The notes: generated from the sequence alone by a model not told the origin. Shown: positions 39,285 to 47,052, counted from the stretch's first letter. The stretch: 64,000 bases of DNA from Inquilinus limosus DSM 16000 (GCF_000423185.1 NZ_KE383986.1:234570-298569), one strand, 5' to 3'. Numbers and translations: made by a program.

Positions 39285-39470
39285 GTGCTCTATCTGCGGC
39301 TGCTGGACGCCGCCGAGGAGGGCGCCGATTGGCGCGAGGTGGTGCGGGCGCTCTTCGAGATCGATCCTGCAGCCGATCCCGAGCGCGCCAGGCTCATGCA
39401 CCAGAGCCACCTTGAGCGGGCGCGGTGGCTGAGCCGAGAGGGATATCGGTACCTCCTCAGGGAAGGCTAA
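39285..39470 (+). CDS. DUF2285-like DNA-binding domain protein, start unclear
   Basis: The segment YDRENLVLYLRLLDAAEEGADWREVVRAL, DPAADPERARLMHQSHLERARWLSREGYRYLL is the DUF2285 (RovC-like) DNA-binding domain. GTG at 39285 is the first usual start codon in frame, but the family domain begins earlier (from about 39250, DYDRENL) with no ATG/GTG/TTG available, so either a rare start is used or the gene has lost its 5' end. A terminator hairpin follows at 39492. Confidence 0.55.
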   Translation: MLYLRLLDAAEEGADWREVVRALFEIDPAADPERARLMHQSHLERARWLSREGYRYLLREG

Positions 39471-39491
39471 TCCGTCCTCTTCCAAACAGAA

Positions 39492-39511
39492 GCCCCGGCC
39501 GAAGCCGGGGC
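39492..39511 (+). terminator. Hairpin terminator (GCCCCGGC/GCCGGGGC)
   Basis: An eight-base perfect stem with a CGAA loop between the DUF2285 stop and the convergent gene at 39534. It can serve both directions. A second short inverted repeat (CACAAC/GTTGTG) lies just downstream. Confidence 0.65.
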
Positions 39512-39533
39512 CGTTCACAACGTTGTTGTGAAG

Positions 39534-39767
39534 CTAGGACGCCGCGATTGCCTCCCGGCCGATCAGAGGCCAGTCGTCGCGCGCAGTCTTGGCGAACATC
39601 TCTGCCTCCTCAGCGACCCGACGGACCGCAGCCACGTCAGCCTCCTCGAACGGGCCTGAGCTGCGCAGCAGCAGGACAACGGCGTGACAAAGGTCGGCGG
39701 CGGCACGCAGGTTATTTTCGTACTCGTCCACCGCCTCGCGGATCTCGGCGCGGGTATCAGCTATCAT
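39534..39767 (-). CDS. Hypothetical small helical protein
   Basis: A 77-residue protein (MIADTRAEIREAVDEYENNLRAAADL..) predicted all helical. ATG 39767 has GGGAGGG nine bases upstream. It lies 20 bases after the next minus-strand gene and probably shares its promoter. No family recognised. Confidence 0.5.
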   Translation of the reverse strand: MIADTRAEIREAVDEYENNLRAAADLCHAVVLLLRSSGPFEEADVAAVRRVAEEAEMFAKTARDDWPLIGREAIAAS

Positions 39768-39787
39768 GATGACGGCCCTCCCTCGCG

Positions 39788-40105
39788 TCAGGCTTGCGCG
39801 ACCAAGCCGCGCTCGATCATGCACCGCTTGACGGCTTGTCGACGCTCTTCCGTCGCCGCCCAATAGGCAGAGATGCGGCGAGCCTCGTCGTCTGCGGCAA
39901 TCCACGGCCGGTCGGGAAGCCGTTCGAAGAGGGACGCCGAGCCGTCTTCATGCATGACGAGATAGGGCGTCCACCCGAGCGCGGTCATGCCGTCAAGGTA
40001 GGCGTTGGGATCCTCATTATCGTCAGAGCCAATCATCGCATCGATCTCCCGCAGGCAAATGGTCGCTGAAATGGCGCGCGGCTCGATGGTCAATCCGTCC
40101 GGCAT
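39788..40105 (-). CDS. Hypothetical protein, divergent from the regulator
   Basis: A 105-residue protein (MPDGLTIEPRAISATICLREIDAMIG..) with no family known to me. ATG 40105 has an excellent site (GGAGGTGAGC); an ATG at 40117 overlaps that site and is not used. Its promoter lies in the operator region 40118-40200 shared with the XRE gene, so its expression is probably under that regulator. Confidence 0.55.
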   Translation of the reverse strand: MPDGLTIEPRAISATICLREIDAMIGSDDNEDPNAYLDGMTALGWTPYLVMHEDGSASLFERLPDRPWIAADDEARRISAYWAATEERRQAVKRCMIERGLVAQA

Positions 40106-40137
40106 GCTCACCTCCATAAAATGTCATCCATTTTGGT

Positions 40138-40161
40138 TGACATCATCCATGTTAGATGTCA
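40138..40161. promoter_or_regulatory. Divergent promoter region with operator-like repeats
   Basis: TGACATC (40138-40144) and GATGTCA (40155-40161) are perfect inverse complements with a ten-base spacer. Related words (ATGTCATCCATTTT at 40121, CATCATCCATGTT at 40141, CATGTCAACTG at 40169) repeat nearby. The whole stretch between the two divergent genes is AT-rich. This is where the XRE protein would be expected to bind and control itself and the minus-strand pair. Confidence 0.55.
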
Positions 40162-40200
40162 CAAACAGCATGTCAACTGTTTTAGATGAGGTGATTGAAA

Positions 40201-40719
40201 ATGGATGAGCCGGTGATCGTCCCAGCTCAGGTTCGGGCTGGACGGGCCCTTTTGGATTGGTCTCAAGACACCTTGGCTCGATCCGCCAATGTCGGCCTGA
40301 GCACGGTGAAGGACGTGGAGAGCGGAAAGCGGGAGCCCATCGCCGCGAACTTGGCGGCTATCCGAAGGGCGCTGGAGGACGCCGGCGTTGTGTTCATCCC
40401 GCCTAATGGTGACGGGCCTGGGGTGCGCCTGCGCGGACGAAGGGCGATTGTTATCCGGCGTCCGACAAAGGTGGCCGGCGAGTACCTTCCGTTTCGCGTC
40501 GCTTGGCGCGGCCGGAAAGTCATCGCATTCATCAGCGTGGACGCCCTCTCCGATCTTGCTGGCGCCGATCTAGCGACCGACGAAGATCACGTCCGAGCGT
40601 TCGAAGCTCACCAAGGTGAGATTCTGGACGCCACATCTCGCGCGATCGATGCGGAGCGGCTCGACGAAGACGGTTATGTCCGGCTCGGGCTGTACGACCT
40701 CGGCCGCGTGGTGGGCTAA
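40201..40719 (+). CDS. XRE-family regulator fused to a DUF1488 domain
   Basis: A 172-residue protein. Residues about 5-60 form a Cro/C1-type HTH (VRAGRALLDWSQDTLARSANVGLSTVKDVESGKREP, then NLAAIRRALEDAGV). Residues about 95-170 match DUF1488 (YLPFRVAWRGRKVIAFISVDALSDLAGADL.., EILDATSRAIDAERLDEDGYVRL). GAGGTG precedes ATG 40201. It is the likely master repressor of the element. The fusion with DUF1488 is unusual, since DUF1488 proteins are commonly stand-alone. Confidence 0.8.
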   Translation: MDEPVIVPAQVRAGRALLDWSQDTLARSANVGLSTVKDVESGKREPIAANLAAIRRALEDAGVVFIPPNGDGPGVRLRGRRAIVIRRPTKVAGEYLPFRVAWRGRKVIAFISVDALSDLAGADLATDEDHVRAFEAHQGEILDATSRAIDAERLDEDGYVRLGLYDLGRVVG

Positions 40720-40787
40720 GGGCGCTAGCCTCGCGCCTCCGGCTCTTCCCCGCTGTTCTCAGATGGATTATGGTCCCGCTCGCTGCG

Positions 40788-41065
40788 GCGGCGTGGAAAG
40801 CAGACACGCTGCCTGCCCGAAAGGGTAGACGTCTCCTCGCAAGAGGAGCTTGCGCGATAGGTGGTAAGGGGGTGGGGCCCTCGACCGGAATTGACCGGAG
40901 GAAAAGGCTTAATCGGAGCGGAAGCGAGCAGGGCGGGAAGGACAGCCGAAAGGTCGTGCCCCCGATACCCGGCCCAGGAAATCGGAAGTCTCGCGAAAGC
41001 CACCGCAGCCGGAGTAGCGACCGGCCCGCAGCATTCGACATCCCGCCGTTAAATGACGGCAGCGA
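40788..41065 (+). ncRNA. Candidate structured RNA with many tetraloop hairpins
   Basis: No convincing coding sequence fills 40720-41093. Read on the plus strand it holds a row of hairpins: GCGTG/CACGC (40791-40809), CTGCCC-GAAA-GGGTAG (40813-40828), CTCCTC-GCAA-GAGGAG (about 40833-40848), a CC-GAAA-GG hairpin (about 40947-40954), CCGAT/ATCGG (40963-40985), GCCGG/CCGGC (about 41008-41025) and GCCGT/ACGGC (about 41045-41060). GNRA loops occur only when read on the plus strand, and GTGG near 40861 can pair with CCAC near 41000. No known family was recognised. It lies between the regulator and a small conserved gene. Confidence 0.45.
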
Positions 41066-41093
41066 AGAAAAGGATATCTGGCGCCGACCTCCT

Positions 41094-41324
41094 ATGAGCC
41101 GATCCCGTCGTAAATCCCCCTTCTCCGCCATGACAACCGCGGCCTCCGATAAGGAGGACAAGGCCGCTGAGCATCGTCGCGAGCGTCGCCAGGTACGCGT
41201 GGCGATCAAGGACGATGCCGGCGCCCTGCCTCACCCTCGTGCCTATGGCGATCCCTGGGACGCGGCGAAGGACGGCAAGCGGCGGTTCGATCCCGCAGAG
41301 GAGCCGCGTCTGCTTCGGAAATGA
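41094..41324 (+). CDS. Small conserved mobile-element protein
   Basis: A 76-residue basic protein: MSRSRRKSPFSAMTTAASDKEDKAAEHRR..PRAYGDPWDAAKDGKRRFDP. This MSRSRRK..KEDK..PWDAAKDGK pattern recurs in small proteins of phages and islands, but the function is unknown. The frame stays open upstream through the structured-RNA candidate; ATG 41094 matches the conserved N-terminus, though no good ribosome-binding site precedes it. Confidence 0.6.
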   Translation: MSRSRRKSPFSAMTTAASDKEDKAAEHRRERRQVRVAIKDDAGALPHPRAYGDPWDAAKDGKRRFDPAEEPRLLRK

Positions 41325-41339
41325 GACGCCGGTGCGGCG

Positions 41340-42050
41340 TTATCCGCCCGGAAGCGTGACGCCCTTCGTTGCCATCACCTGCCGTAGCAGGCCCATGGCC
41401 TGAGTCCTTCCGGTGTCGTCCAGATAGTGGTCATAGACGGCCAAGGCGCCCAGCGTGCACTTGAGGCCGCTCCCCGCGCCTTCACGGCTTCCCAGGTAAA
41501 GCTGGTTGGTGGGGGCCGCCAGAGCACCGCTGGTATAGGTTGGCGAGGAGATGTTTGAACCGGCGTCCACCAACCCCCAGATCTGGGTGGTGTTCACGGC
41601 CACGACCAAGCCGAACCATTCACCCTTCGGTTGAGTTGTCGCGGTCGTCGCGGCGACGGACCCGTCCGACTTGATCTGCACGGCTGCGACCTGGTTCGTC
41701 GCGCTGTCGAAATTCATGCCGAAACCGCTGGTCGAGGCAAGCGACCCGAGGAAGTAGCCGGTCGCAGAGATGTCGGCCGCCGGCATCGCCGCCAAAGCCA
41801 CCGTGCAATAGGGGGTCGATGGTTTGAGGCCGGTAGCGACCGCGAAGGTGCCGCCGGGCAGCACTAGGCCGGTCGAGCTGAAGGTCAGGCCGGCCGGCAA
41901 CATAGGCACATTGCCTGTGGCATCGGAGCGCGACCGGAATTCCCAGGCTGCGAGGCAGCCGGAGATGCTGGTCAGAACGGAGGGCATCGGGACCGAGGGC
42001 AGGTTTGGGTTGGTCGCGACGACGTGCGTGACGATGCGGGTGCCGAGCAT
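41340..42050 (-). CDS. Predicted phage structural protein (LamG/concanavalin-like)
   Basis: A 236-residue protein just downstream of the tailspike. ATG 42050 has GGAGCC ahead. The body is rich in beta-strand segments, Ser, Thr and Gly (LTFSSTGLVLPGGTFAVATGLKPSTPYCTVALAAMPA) with a late GALAAPTNQLYLGSREGAGSGLKCTLGALAVYDHYLDDTGR, as in LamG-type jelly-roll domains of phage tail and surface proteins. It may be a tailspike accessory or carbohydrate-binding protein. Confidence 0.55.
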   Translation of the reverse strand: MLGTRIVTHVVATNPNLPSVPMPSVLTSISGCLAAWEFRSRSDATGNVPMLPAGLTFSSTGLVLPGGTFAVATGLKPSTPYCTVALAAMPAADISATGYFLGSLASTSGFGMNFDSATNQVAAVQIKSDGSVAATTATTQPKGEWFGLVVAVNTTQIWGLVDAGSNISSPTYTSGALAAPTNQLYLGSREGAGSGLKCTLGALAVYDHYLDDTGRTQAMGLLRQVMATKGVTLPGG

Positions 42051-42060
42051 TGAAGGCTCC

Positions 42061-45000
42061 TTATGCGATCCAAAAGGTTGCGGGCGGGTTCGGATAGACG
42101 CCGGCCGAGGCTCTGGCGTCATTGCCGACGCCCCGGAGCACAGCATTGATGGGCGTCGTTCCTCCTCCGAGATGGTTGAAGAAGGCGCACCCGGTAAAGG
42201 AGGTGATGGCGGGATCTCCGATCGCATAATCGGTTCCGCCGTTGGTCCTCGGGATCATCCGGATATCGCCGCCGTTGACCTTGACCCGCGCGTGCGCGGA
42301 AGTCAGATCGTTGGTGTCTATCCGCCCGATCACGCCGCCCTGGATATCGACCGAGCACAGGGCCCGAATGTCGACCATGCAGGGCCAGCAATTCTCGATC
42401 CGGACGCGTGGGACCCATTTGCGCGTCGCGTTCAGGTAGGCGGAGTCCCACAGCGCCGGATTGCCGTCGAGAACCAGGGTCGAGTTCCCGTCAGCGATGA
42501 ACGCCTTGTTCAGGGTCGAGTAGACGTTCTTGATGACGATGTCGGCATTGGTGCCGTCGTAGCGCAGAGGGTTCCGCGCCCCGTCGGTGTTCTCGTGCAG
42601 GGTGCCGGTGATGAGTCCCGAGCAGATCGCATTCGAGTTCGCCGGCACGTTCGTGGCCGAGACACCATCGACCTCGATCACGGTCGGCAGGTAGGTCTTG
42701 TAGCCCGCATTCGCGAGCGCTTTGATCTGTACGATCCGGACCGCACCCCAGCGCAGCCGGTCGATGATGCTGGTGCAGCCCTGGAAGTCGAACACGATGT
42801 TCTTGACCAGGACCACGTTCGGCATGTGGACGTCGCTCTGGACGTTATCGGCATTCGGATAACCGAGCCGCACCACATCGAAGCTGGTCGCGTTGGCGAA
42901 GTTGGGGCCGTTGAAGGTCGCGGTCGGGGGGATCCGGACGGTCAGCCCGTCGACTTCGATGTCACCGTCCCAGTCGCAACCGTAATCGTTGCGGAAGCTG
43001 AAGATCGCGGGCAGCGAGTCGTTGGCCTCGCCGAGCACGTCGCCCGGGGTGTTCACGTACTCGTATCGGTTGTTCTTGGCGATGAACTTGCCGCCGCCGA
43101 TCAGCCGAGCCCCGCGGTTCGTGAAGACGTTGTTCTCAAACCAGACGTCCCAACCGCCCCAGTGGAAGTCGATCCGGTTGACGTGGCTGTTCGTCATCCG
43201 GAAGTCCTTGCACATATAGTTTCCGAGGACGCCCCAGCCGTAGAGCCCCCGGAAGTGGTCGACATGCACGTCGACACAGTTCGTCATGAACAGGCCGTAG
43301 GAGCCGGCGACGGCAGGATGGGCGTTGGTCTCGGCGTCCTTCAGCTGGATCGAGAACACATACTCCGGGAAGAACATCCGCCGGCTCTCCATGTCGGTCA
43401 GAGCCGAGGTGTACTCGTCGACCAAGCCCATGATGCGAGTCATGGGCCGGTCGCACTTGATGCCGACCCAGGAGCGCGGCGCCGTGCAACGGAACTTCGG
43501 GGCCTCGAAGGTGAGGAAGCTGTCCTCCTTCTGGGTGATGATCGCCTCAACCACGTTCCCGGTCGTCAGGGTCTCAACGAACCGGTTCGAGAGGTTCCCG
43601 TCCTTGCCAATCAGAACGCAGTCGTTCTTGAAGACCCGGTTGCGGAGGTTCGAGGTATCGCCCCGGCGCCACATGTGGATCTCATCAGAGATCCAGGTGA
43701 ACATCCCGCCGTAGTAGTCAAGCAGCTTCGGAAATGGGAGATATTCCCCACCCTTTATCAGGTACTGCTTGTAGTTCGCATTGAAGTCGGTGACTTCCGA
43801 GGGGCTGAGAGTTACCCGAGGCTTACCGCTGATGCGAAAAATCTGAGGGGCGGTGTCCCAGTTGACGATGCCGTCGCCGGACTGATCGTCGGTCAGGATC
43901 GTGGCGCCATTCAGATGGCAATCCGTCCTCGCCTGGATCTCACCGGAGCGCCACAGGAAGACACCATCGTTCTGCCGCACCCGAAGGCCTCTGACGTTGG
44001 CGAAGGCGTGGCAGTTGATCAGCGCCGTCTCCGTCGGCGTGATGCCGGTGGCATCGGCTCCGAACATCTCCCAAGTGACTTCGCCGCTGGCGAGACCCGG
44101 GAGGCAGATGCGTTCCCACCGGCGCCCGTCGGTGCCGACGATGATGCCGCCGCCGTCATCGGGACTGGTAGTGTCGCCAGCCCGCACCTGGAATACCCCC
44201 GCGATCTTCTCGCCCGTCACGACGATCCTGGTGAGCGGGCCGCCATAGACGCGCAATGCCGCATAGTCCGTGACAGTGGTGGAGCCGACGTAATTCTCCG
44301 CCGTCAGCCCGATGAACGGGATCAGATTGCCAGCCGTGACATCCGCCGTGAGGCTGGTCGAGGTATACGCCGTCGTGACCATGTAGACGACGCCGGTCGC
44401 GGTGTCGCGCACGAGATCGCGGGCGTCATAGGCAGTGGCCGGCGCATAGTTGGTGATTGGTCCATAGGAGAGGATCGGGCCGGTCGCCGCGGCAACGGCG
44501 GCATAGCCGTCGGCCACCATCTGATCGATCTGGTGCTGAAGTTCGGCGATCTCTTCCGGCGTGAGGCCGCCACCGCCGCCGGAAGATGAGCCGTCCGGCT
44601 TCGCGCCGAATAGGACAACGCCATTGGCATCGGTGATGACGAGGGCGTAATCGCCGATCTCGCCGTACCCCACCCGCGCGCCGAGAAGATCAATGTCTCC
44701 GTCCATCCGGAAGCCCTGGAGCAGGGTTCCGTTCGCTCCCAGCACCGCGAGCGAGTAGATGGTGTCCCTATAGACCTGGAACGGCGTTTCGCCGATCAGG
44801 GCGCCCCCGAACAGTTCCCACACACCGTCCTTCTGGACGCGCCCATAGGCCAAGCCGTTGGGGTCGACGAACTCGAATGCGGCCTGCCCACCATCGACCA
44901 CGAACACAGCCTGGAGTGCGGTGACGATCCCTTGCAGCGTCGTGAGGGCCGTCGCGAGATTGGACACCCGATCGACGCCCATGATCCACTGATTGGTCGA

Positions 45001-45258
45001 GTCCTGCCAGACCCAGAGCGTCGGGAAGTTGTTGGCGTCGACCGGATCGGCTCGGACGATGCCCACCGTGCCGTCCGGCTGCGACGTGTCGGCATCCATC
45101 GCGGCCTTGGTCGGGTAGGACTTGGCACCACTGCCGGCCGCCTCGGCTAGGGCCTGGATGAAGCGCAGCAATCGGCGGATATCGAGCTTGTTCGGCTCAT
45201 GGACGCTGCCGTCCGGGTTGTTGTCGGCCCAGACCTGATCAACGGACGGGGTGGCCAT
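42061..45258 (-). CDS. Phage tailspike-like protein with right-handed beta-helix
   Basis: A 1065-residue protein. N-terminal part to about 220 carries phage tail adaptor-like sequence (TKAAMDADTSQPDGTVGIVRADPVDANNFPTLWVW). A Ser/Gly linker (SSSGGGGG, about 224-231) leads into a helical stalk (EEIAELQHQIDQMV) and a long region from about 390 (EMFGADATGITPTETALINCHAFANV) with repeated strand-turn units of the pectate lyase-type beta-helix, such as VHVDHFRGLYGWGV and FENNVFTNRGARLIGGGKF. It would bind or degrade a host surface glycan. It is the only large phage structural gene in the element. Confidence 0.85.
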   Translation of the reverse strand: MATPSVDQVWADNNPDGSVHEPNKLDIRRLLRFIQALAEAAGSGAKSYPTKAAMDADTSQPDGTVGIVRADPVDANNFPTLWVWQDSTNQWIMGVDRVSNLATALTTLQGIVTALQAVFVVDGGQAAFEFVDPNGLAYGRVQKDGVWELFGGALIGETPFQVYRDTIYSLAVLGANGTLLQGFRMDGDIDLLGARVGYGEIGDYALVITDANGVVLFGAKPDGSSSGGGGGLTPEEIAELQHQIDQMVADGYAAVAAATGPILSYGPITNYAPATAYDARDLVRDTATGVVYMVTTAYTSTSLTADVTAGNLIPFIGLTAENYVGSTTVTDYAALRVYGGPLTRIVVTGEKIAGVFQVRAGDTTSPDDGGGIIVGTDGRRWERICLPGLASGEVTWEMFGADATGITPTETALINCHAFANVRGLRVRQNDGVFLWRSGEIQARTDCHLNGATILTDDQSGDGIVNWDTAPQIFRISGKPRVTLSPSEVTDFNANYKQYLIKGGEYLPFPKLLDYYGGMFTWISDEIHMWRRGDTSNLRNRVFKNDCVLIGKDGNLSNRFVETLTTGNVVEAIITQKEDSFLTFEAPKFRCTAPRSWVGIKCDRPMTRIMGLVDEYTSALTDMESRRMFFPEYVFSIQLKDAETNAHPAVAGSYGLFMTNCVDVHVDHFRGLYGWGVLGNYMCKDFRMTNSHVNRIDFHWGGWDVWFENNVFTNRGARLIGGGKFIAKNNRYEYVNTPGDVLGEANDSLPAIFSFRNDYGCDWDGDIEVDGLTVRIPPTATFNGPNFANATSFDVVRLGYPNADNVQSDVHMPNVVLVKNIVFDFQGCTSIIDRLRWGAVRIVQIKALANAGYKTYLPTVIEVDGVSATNVPANSNAICSGLITGTLHENTDGARNPLRYDGTNADIVIKNVYSTLNKAFIADGNSTLVLDGNPALWDSAYLNATRKWVPRVRIENCWPCMVDIRALCSVDIQGGVIGRIDTNDLTSAHARVKVNGGDIRMIPRTNGGTDYAIGDPAITSFTGCAFFNHLGGGTTPINAVLRGVGNDARASAGVYPNPPATFWIA

Positions 45259-45271
45259 CTCCCAGCCCCCC

Positions 45272-45556
45272 TTATGCGCCGCCGTGACCGGCGGCAGTCG
45301 TGCACCGGTCCCATTCGTCGAGAATCATGGCGCGCTGCTCGCTGAGCGTGGCGGCCGCCTTCTGCGGATCGATGCCGGCATCGACCATGCCGACCTGGTA
45401 GTCGGCAAGGAGCTCGTCCACATCAGCGACGAAGTCCCTCCCCTCGTTGATGGCTCGAAGCGCGACAAGGCACAGCCGCGTCAGGAAGGGCGAACGGCGA
45501 CACGCCCGGATGCACTCCAGGAGGTCGCCGGAGATCGGGAAGGGAGCGAGATTCAT
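45272..45556 (-). CDS. Hypothetical phage-type small protein
   Basis: A 94-residue protein (MNLAPFPISGDLLECIRACRRSPFLTRLCLV..) followed after 13 bases by the tailspike gene. The ATG 45556 has GGAGACC ahead, so ATG 45568 (which contains that site) is not the start. Its position next to the tailspike hints at an assembly or tail role; no family recognised. Confidence 0.55.
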   Translation of the reverse strand: MNLAPFPISGDLLECIRACRRSPFLTRLCLVALRAINEGRDFVADVDELLADYQVGMVDAGIDPQKAAATLSEQRAMILDEWDRCTTAAGHGGA

Positions 45557-45612
45557 AGAGGTCTCCATCTAAGGGATCCGGCCGTCTCACGACGCTCGAT
45601 CCGGGTTGTTTC

Positions 45613-45849
45613 TCAGTGCAGCGCCGCACCTCTGCGGCGGACCCATGCTTCAGCCTTTGGAAGCTCGGCCGCGCGCCAGACGGCCCAGCGTCGCCGGTTC
45701 TCCGCCATCACGGCCTCAATCTCATCCGGCTCGGCATCTCTGGCGAGCAGCGCGATCTCGACCTCGAGGAGAGCCTCCCGCTCGGCACGGTCGACCTCGG
45801 CCATCAGCTTCCAGATGCACGGATCCTCGGTCACTTGTCCGCGCTCCAT
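45613..45849 (-). CDS. Hypothetical small helical protein
   Basis: A 78-residue highly charged protein (MERGQVTEDPCIWKLMAEVDRAEREALLEVEIALLAR..) predicted to be one or two long helices. ATG 45849 overlaps the stop of the next upstream gene by 19 bases. No family recognised. Confidence 0.5.
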   Translation of the reverse strand: MERGQVTEDPCIWKLMAEVDRAEREALLEVEIALLARDAEPDEIEAVMAENRRRWAVWRAAELPKAEAWVRRRGAALH

Positions 45850-46004
45850 GCCTTTGCGACCGCTGCCGCCGGGTCGGGCTCGCGATCCGCAAGCTTCGCC
45901 TCGATGGCATCGAGCCGGGCCAGGATCGGCTGAAGACGCCGGTCGATATGGCCGCGAACGATCGTGGCGATCTCCTGGCCCATGGCCTTCCCGTCGAAAC
46001 TCAT
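45831..46004 (-). CDS. Small coiled-coil protein of the RLD repeat-gene family (1)
   Basis: A 57-residue protein (MSFDGKAMGQEIATIVRGHIDRRLQPILARLDAIEAKLADREPD..). The PILARLDAIEAKL segment is shared with its neighbours. ATG 46004 overlaps the upstream gene stop (ATGA) and AAGGGACGAGCG precedes it. Predicted helical, no membrane segment. Unknown function. Confidence 0.55.
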   Translation of the reverse strand: MSFDGKAMGQEIATIVRGHIDRRLQPILARLDAIEAKLADREPDPAAAVAKAWSADK

Positions 46005-46210
46005 CGCTCGTCCCTTTCTGACCAAGCGGCGGAGATTGCTTGCGAAGCGCGCAGGTCGGCTTGGCCCTTCTCCAGCGTGTCGAGGCGCTCCAGGATGGGC
46101 TTCACGGCCCTGTCGATCGCCTCGCGGACGACGAGGCCTATCTCTGTCGCGAACTCGTCTTCGGTCATGCCCGTGATCCTGAAGCCGCCGTCCTTCCCGT
46201 CGGAACTCAT
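46001..46210 (-). CDS. Small coiled-coil protein of the RLD repeat-gene family (2)
   Basis: A 69-residue protein (MSSDGKDGGFRITGMTEDEFATEIGLVVREAIDRAVKPILERLDTLEKG..). The AVKPILERLDTLE segment matches that of its neighbours. Starts and stops overlap the adjoining genes by four bases (ATGA), which implies coupled translation. Confidence 0.6.
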   Translation of the reverse strand: MSSDGKDGGFRITGMTEDEFATEIGLVVREAIDRAVKPILERLDTLEKGQADLRASQAISAAWSERDER

Positions 46211-46383
46211 GGCTCTCCGCCTCCTGCCCATGCTGCCGTGATTGCTTCGGCGGCAAGCGGCTGGATGCGCCGCGCCTCCAGCGCGTCGAGGCGTTCCAGG
46301 ATCGGCGCCAGAGCCTTCTCGATCGCCGCACGCATGACGGCGGCAACGTCTTCGCAGAATTCGCGCTGTTCCTCAGGGATCAT
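46207..46383 (-). CDS. Small coiled-coil protein of the RLD repeat-gene family (3)
   Basis: A 58-residue protein (MIPEEQREFCEDVAAVMRAAIEKALAPILERLDALEARR..) with the same ALAPILERLDALE segment. ATGA overlaps at both ends. Predicted long helix with heptad-like spacing of hydrophobic residues. Confidence 0.6.
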   Translation of the reverse strand: MIPEEQREFCEDVAAVMRAAIEKALAPILERLDALEARRIQPLAAEAITAAWAGGGEP

Positions 46384-46691
46384 CGGCCGGCATCCTTCCC
46401 GTCCTGGCCGCGCTTCACGGCCAGGGTCCAAGCGTCGCTGCTGCCCGGCCGATCGCGCGTGCTGGCGCAGCAGAACCACATCGAGCCATCGCAGGTGGTG
46501 AAGTCGCCGCGGTTGTACTGCTCGGCCTTCTGCCAGACGCCGCGATAGGGGAAGCCCCGCTCGGCCGCCGCGTTGGCCTGGCGCTCCAGCGCCTCCAGCC
46601 TGCTCCGCACGTCCGACATGGCCTTATCGATGTATCTCTTGGCGCCCCCGACTAGGGCATCGGCAAGGCGCTCTGGATCGATGCCGGCCAT
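46380..46691 (-). CDS. Coiled-coil plus phage carbohydrate-binding-like domain protein
   Basis: A 103-residue protein. The first half is a helix like its neighbours (ADALVGGAKRYIDKAMSDVRSRLEALERQ); the second half, YRGVWQKAEQYNRGDFTTCDGSMWFC..PGSSDAWTLAVKRGQDGKD, matches the small beta domain found in many phage tail and tail-adjacent proteins. ATG 46691 has GGGAG ahead; a GTG at 46697 is possible. Confidence 0.65.
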   Translation of the reverse strand: MAGIDPERLADALVGGAKRYIDKAMSDVRSRLEALERQANAAAERGFPYRGVWQKAEQYNRGDFTTCDGSMWFCCASTRDRPGSSDAWTLAVKRGQDGKDAGR

Positions 46692-46693
46692 GA

Positions 46694-46864
46694 TCACGAC
46701 TCCCAGCGCCGGGAAACCGCGTCTTCGGCGTCGCTGTCGCCGGGCGGCAGGCGCCTCTCGATCGCGTCGAGGCGCTCGACCAGGGGCAGAACGGCGGTCG
46801 CGACATAGTCGCGGATGGCCGGCGCCATACCCTTCATCAGAGCCGCGATGTCCTTGTGGGTCAT
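46694..46864 (-). CDS. Small coiled-coil protein of the RLD repeat-gene family (4)
   Basis: A 56-residue protein: MTHKDIAALMKGMAPAIRDYVATAVLPLVERLDAIERRLPP.. The VLPLVERLDAIERRL segment places it in the same family. It starts two bases after the preceding gene stop and ends two bases before the next start. Its shortness means it is easily missed by automatic calling. Confidence 0.55.
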   Translation of the reverse strand: MTHKDIAALMKGMAPAIRDYVATAVLPLVERLDAIERRLPPGDSDAEDAVSRRWES

Positions 46865-46866
46865 CG

Positions 46867-47052
46867 TCACCATCCCTTCTGTCGGCGGACCACCTCGCCG
46901 CGCTCTCTAACGATGCCGTCGGCGCCTATCCGCCGCTCCGTCGCCACATACACGAACTCTTGGCTCCGCCTCTCCCGGGCGCGCTCGTTCGCCTCCAGCC
47001 GGCGCAGCAGCGCCTCGCCATCAGCGAGTGCCTGTTCCATCGTGTCTTCCAT
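46867..47052 (-). CDS. Small charged helical protein
   Basis: A 61-residue protein (MEDTMEQALADGEALLRRLEANERARERRSQEFVYVATERR..). ATG 47052 overlaps the stop of the peptidase-like gene (TGATG). Heavily charged, predicted helical first half. Unknown function. Confidence 0.5.
   Translation of the reverse strand: MEDTMEQALADGEALLRRLEANERARERRSQEFVYVATERRIGADGIVRERGEVVRRQKGW

Noticed and set aside
40788-41065. RNase P RNA, tmRNA or group I/II intron core
   Set aside because: Signature sequences of these RNAs (GAGGAAAGTCC of RNase P, the group II domain V, group I P/Q/R/S elements) were not found.
40770-41093. Open frame running through the structured-RNA candidate into the 41094 gene
   Set aside because: The part before 41094 is basic low-complexity sequence, while the conserved protein pattern starts exactly at MSRSRRK (41094).
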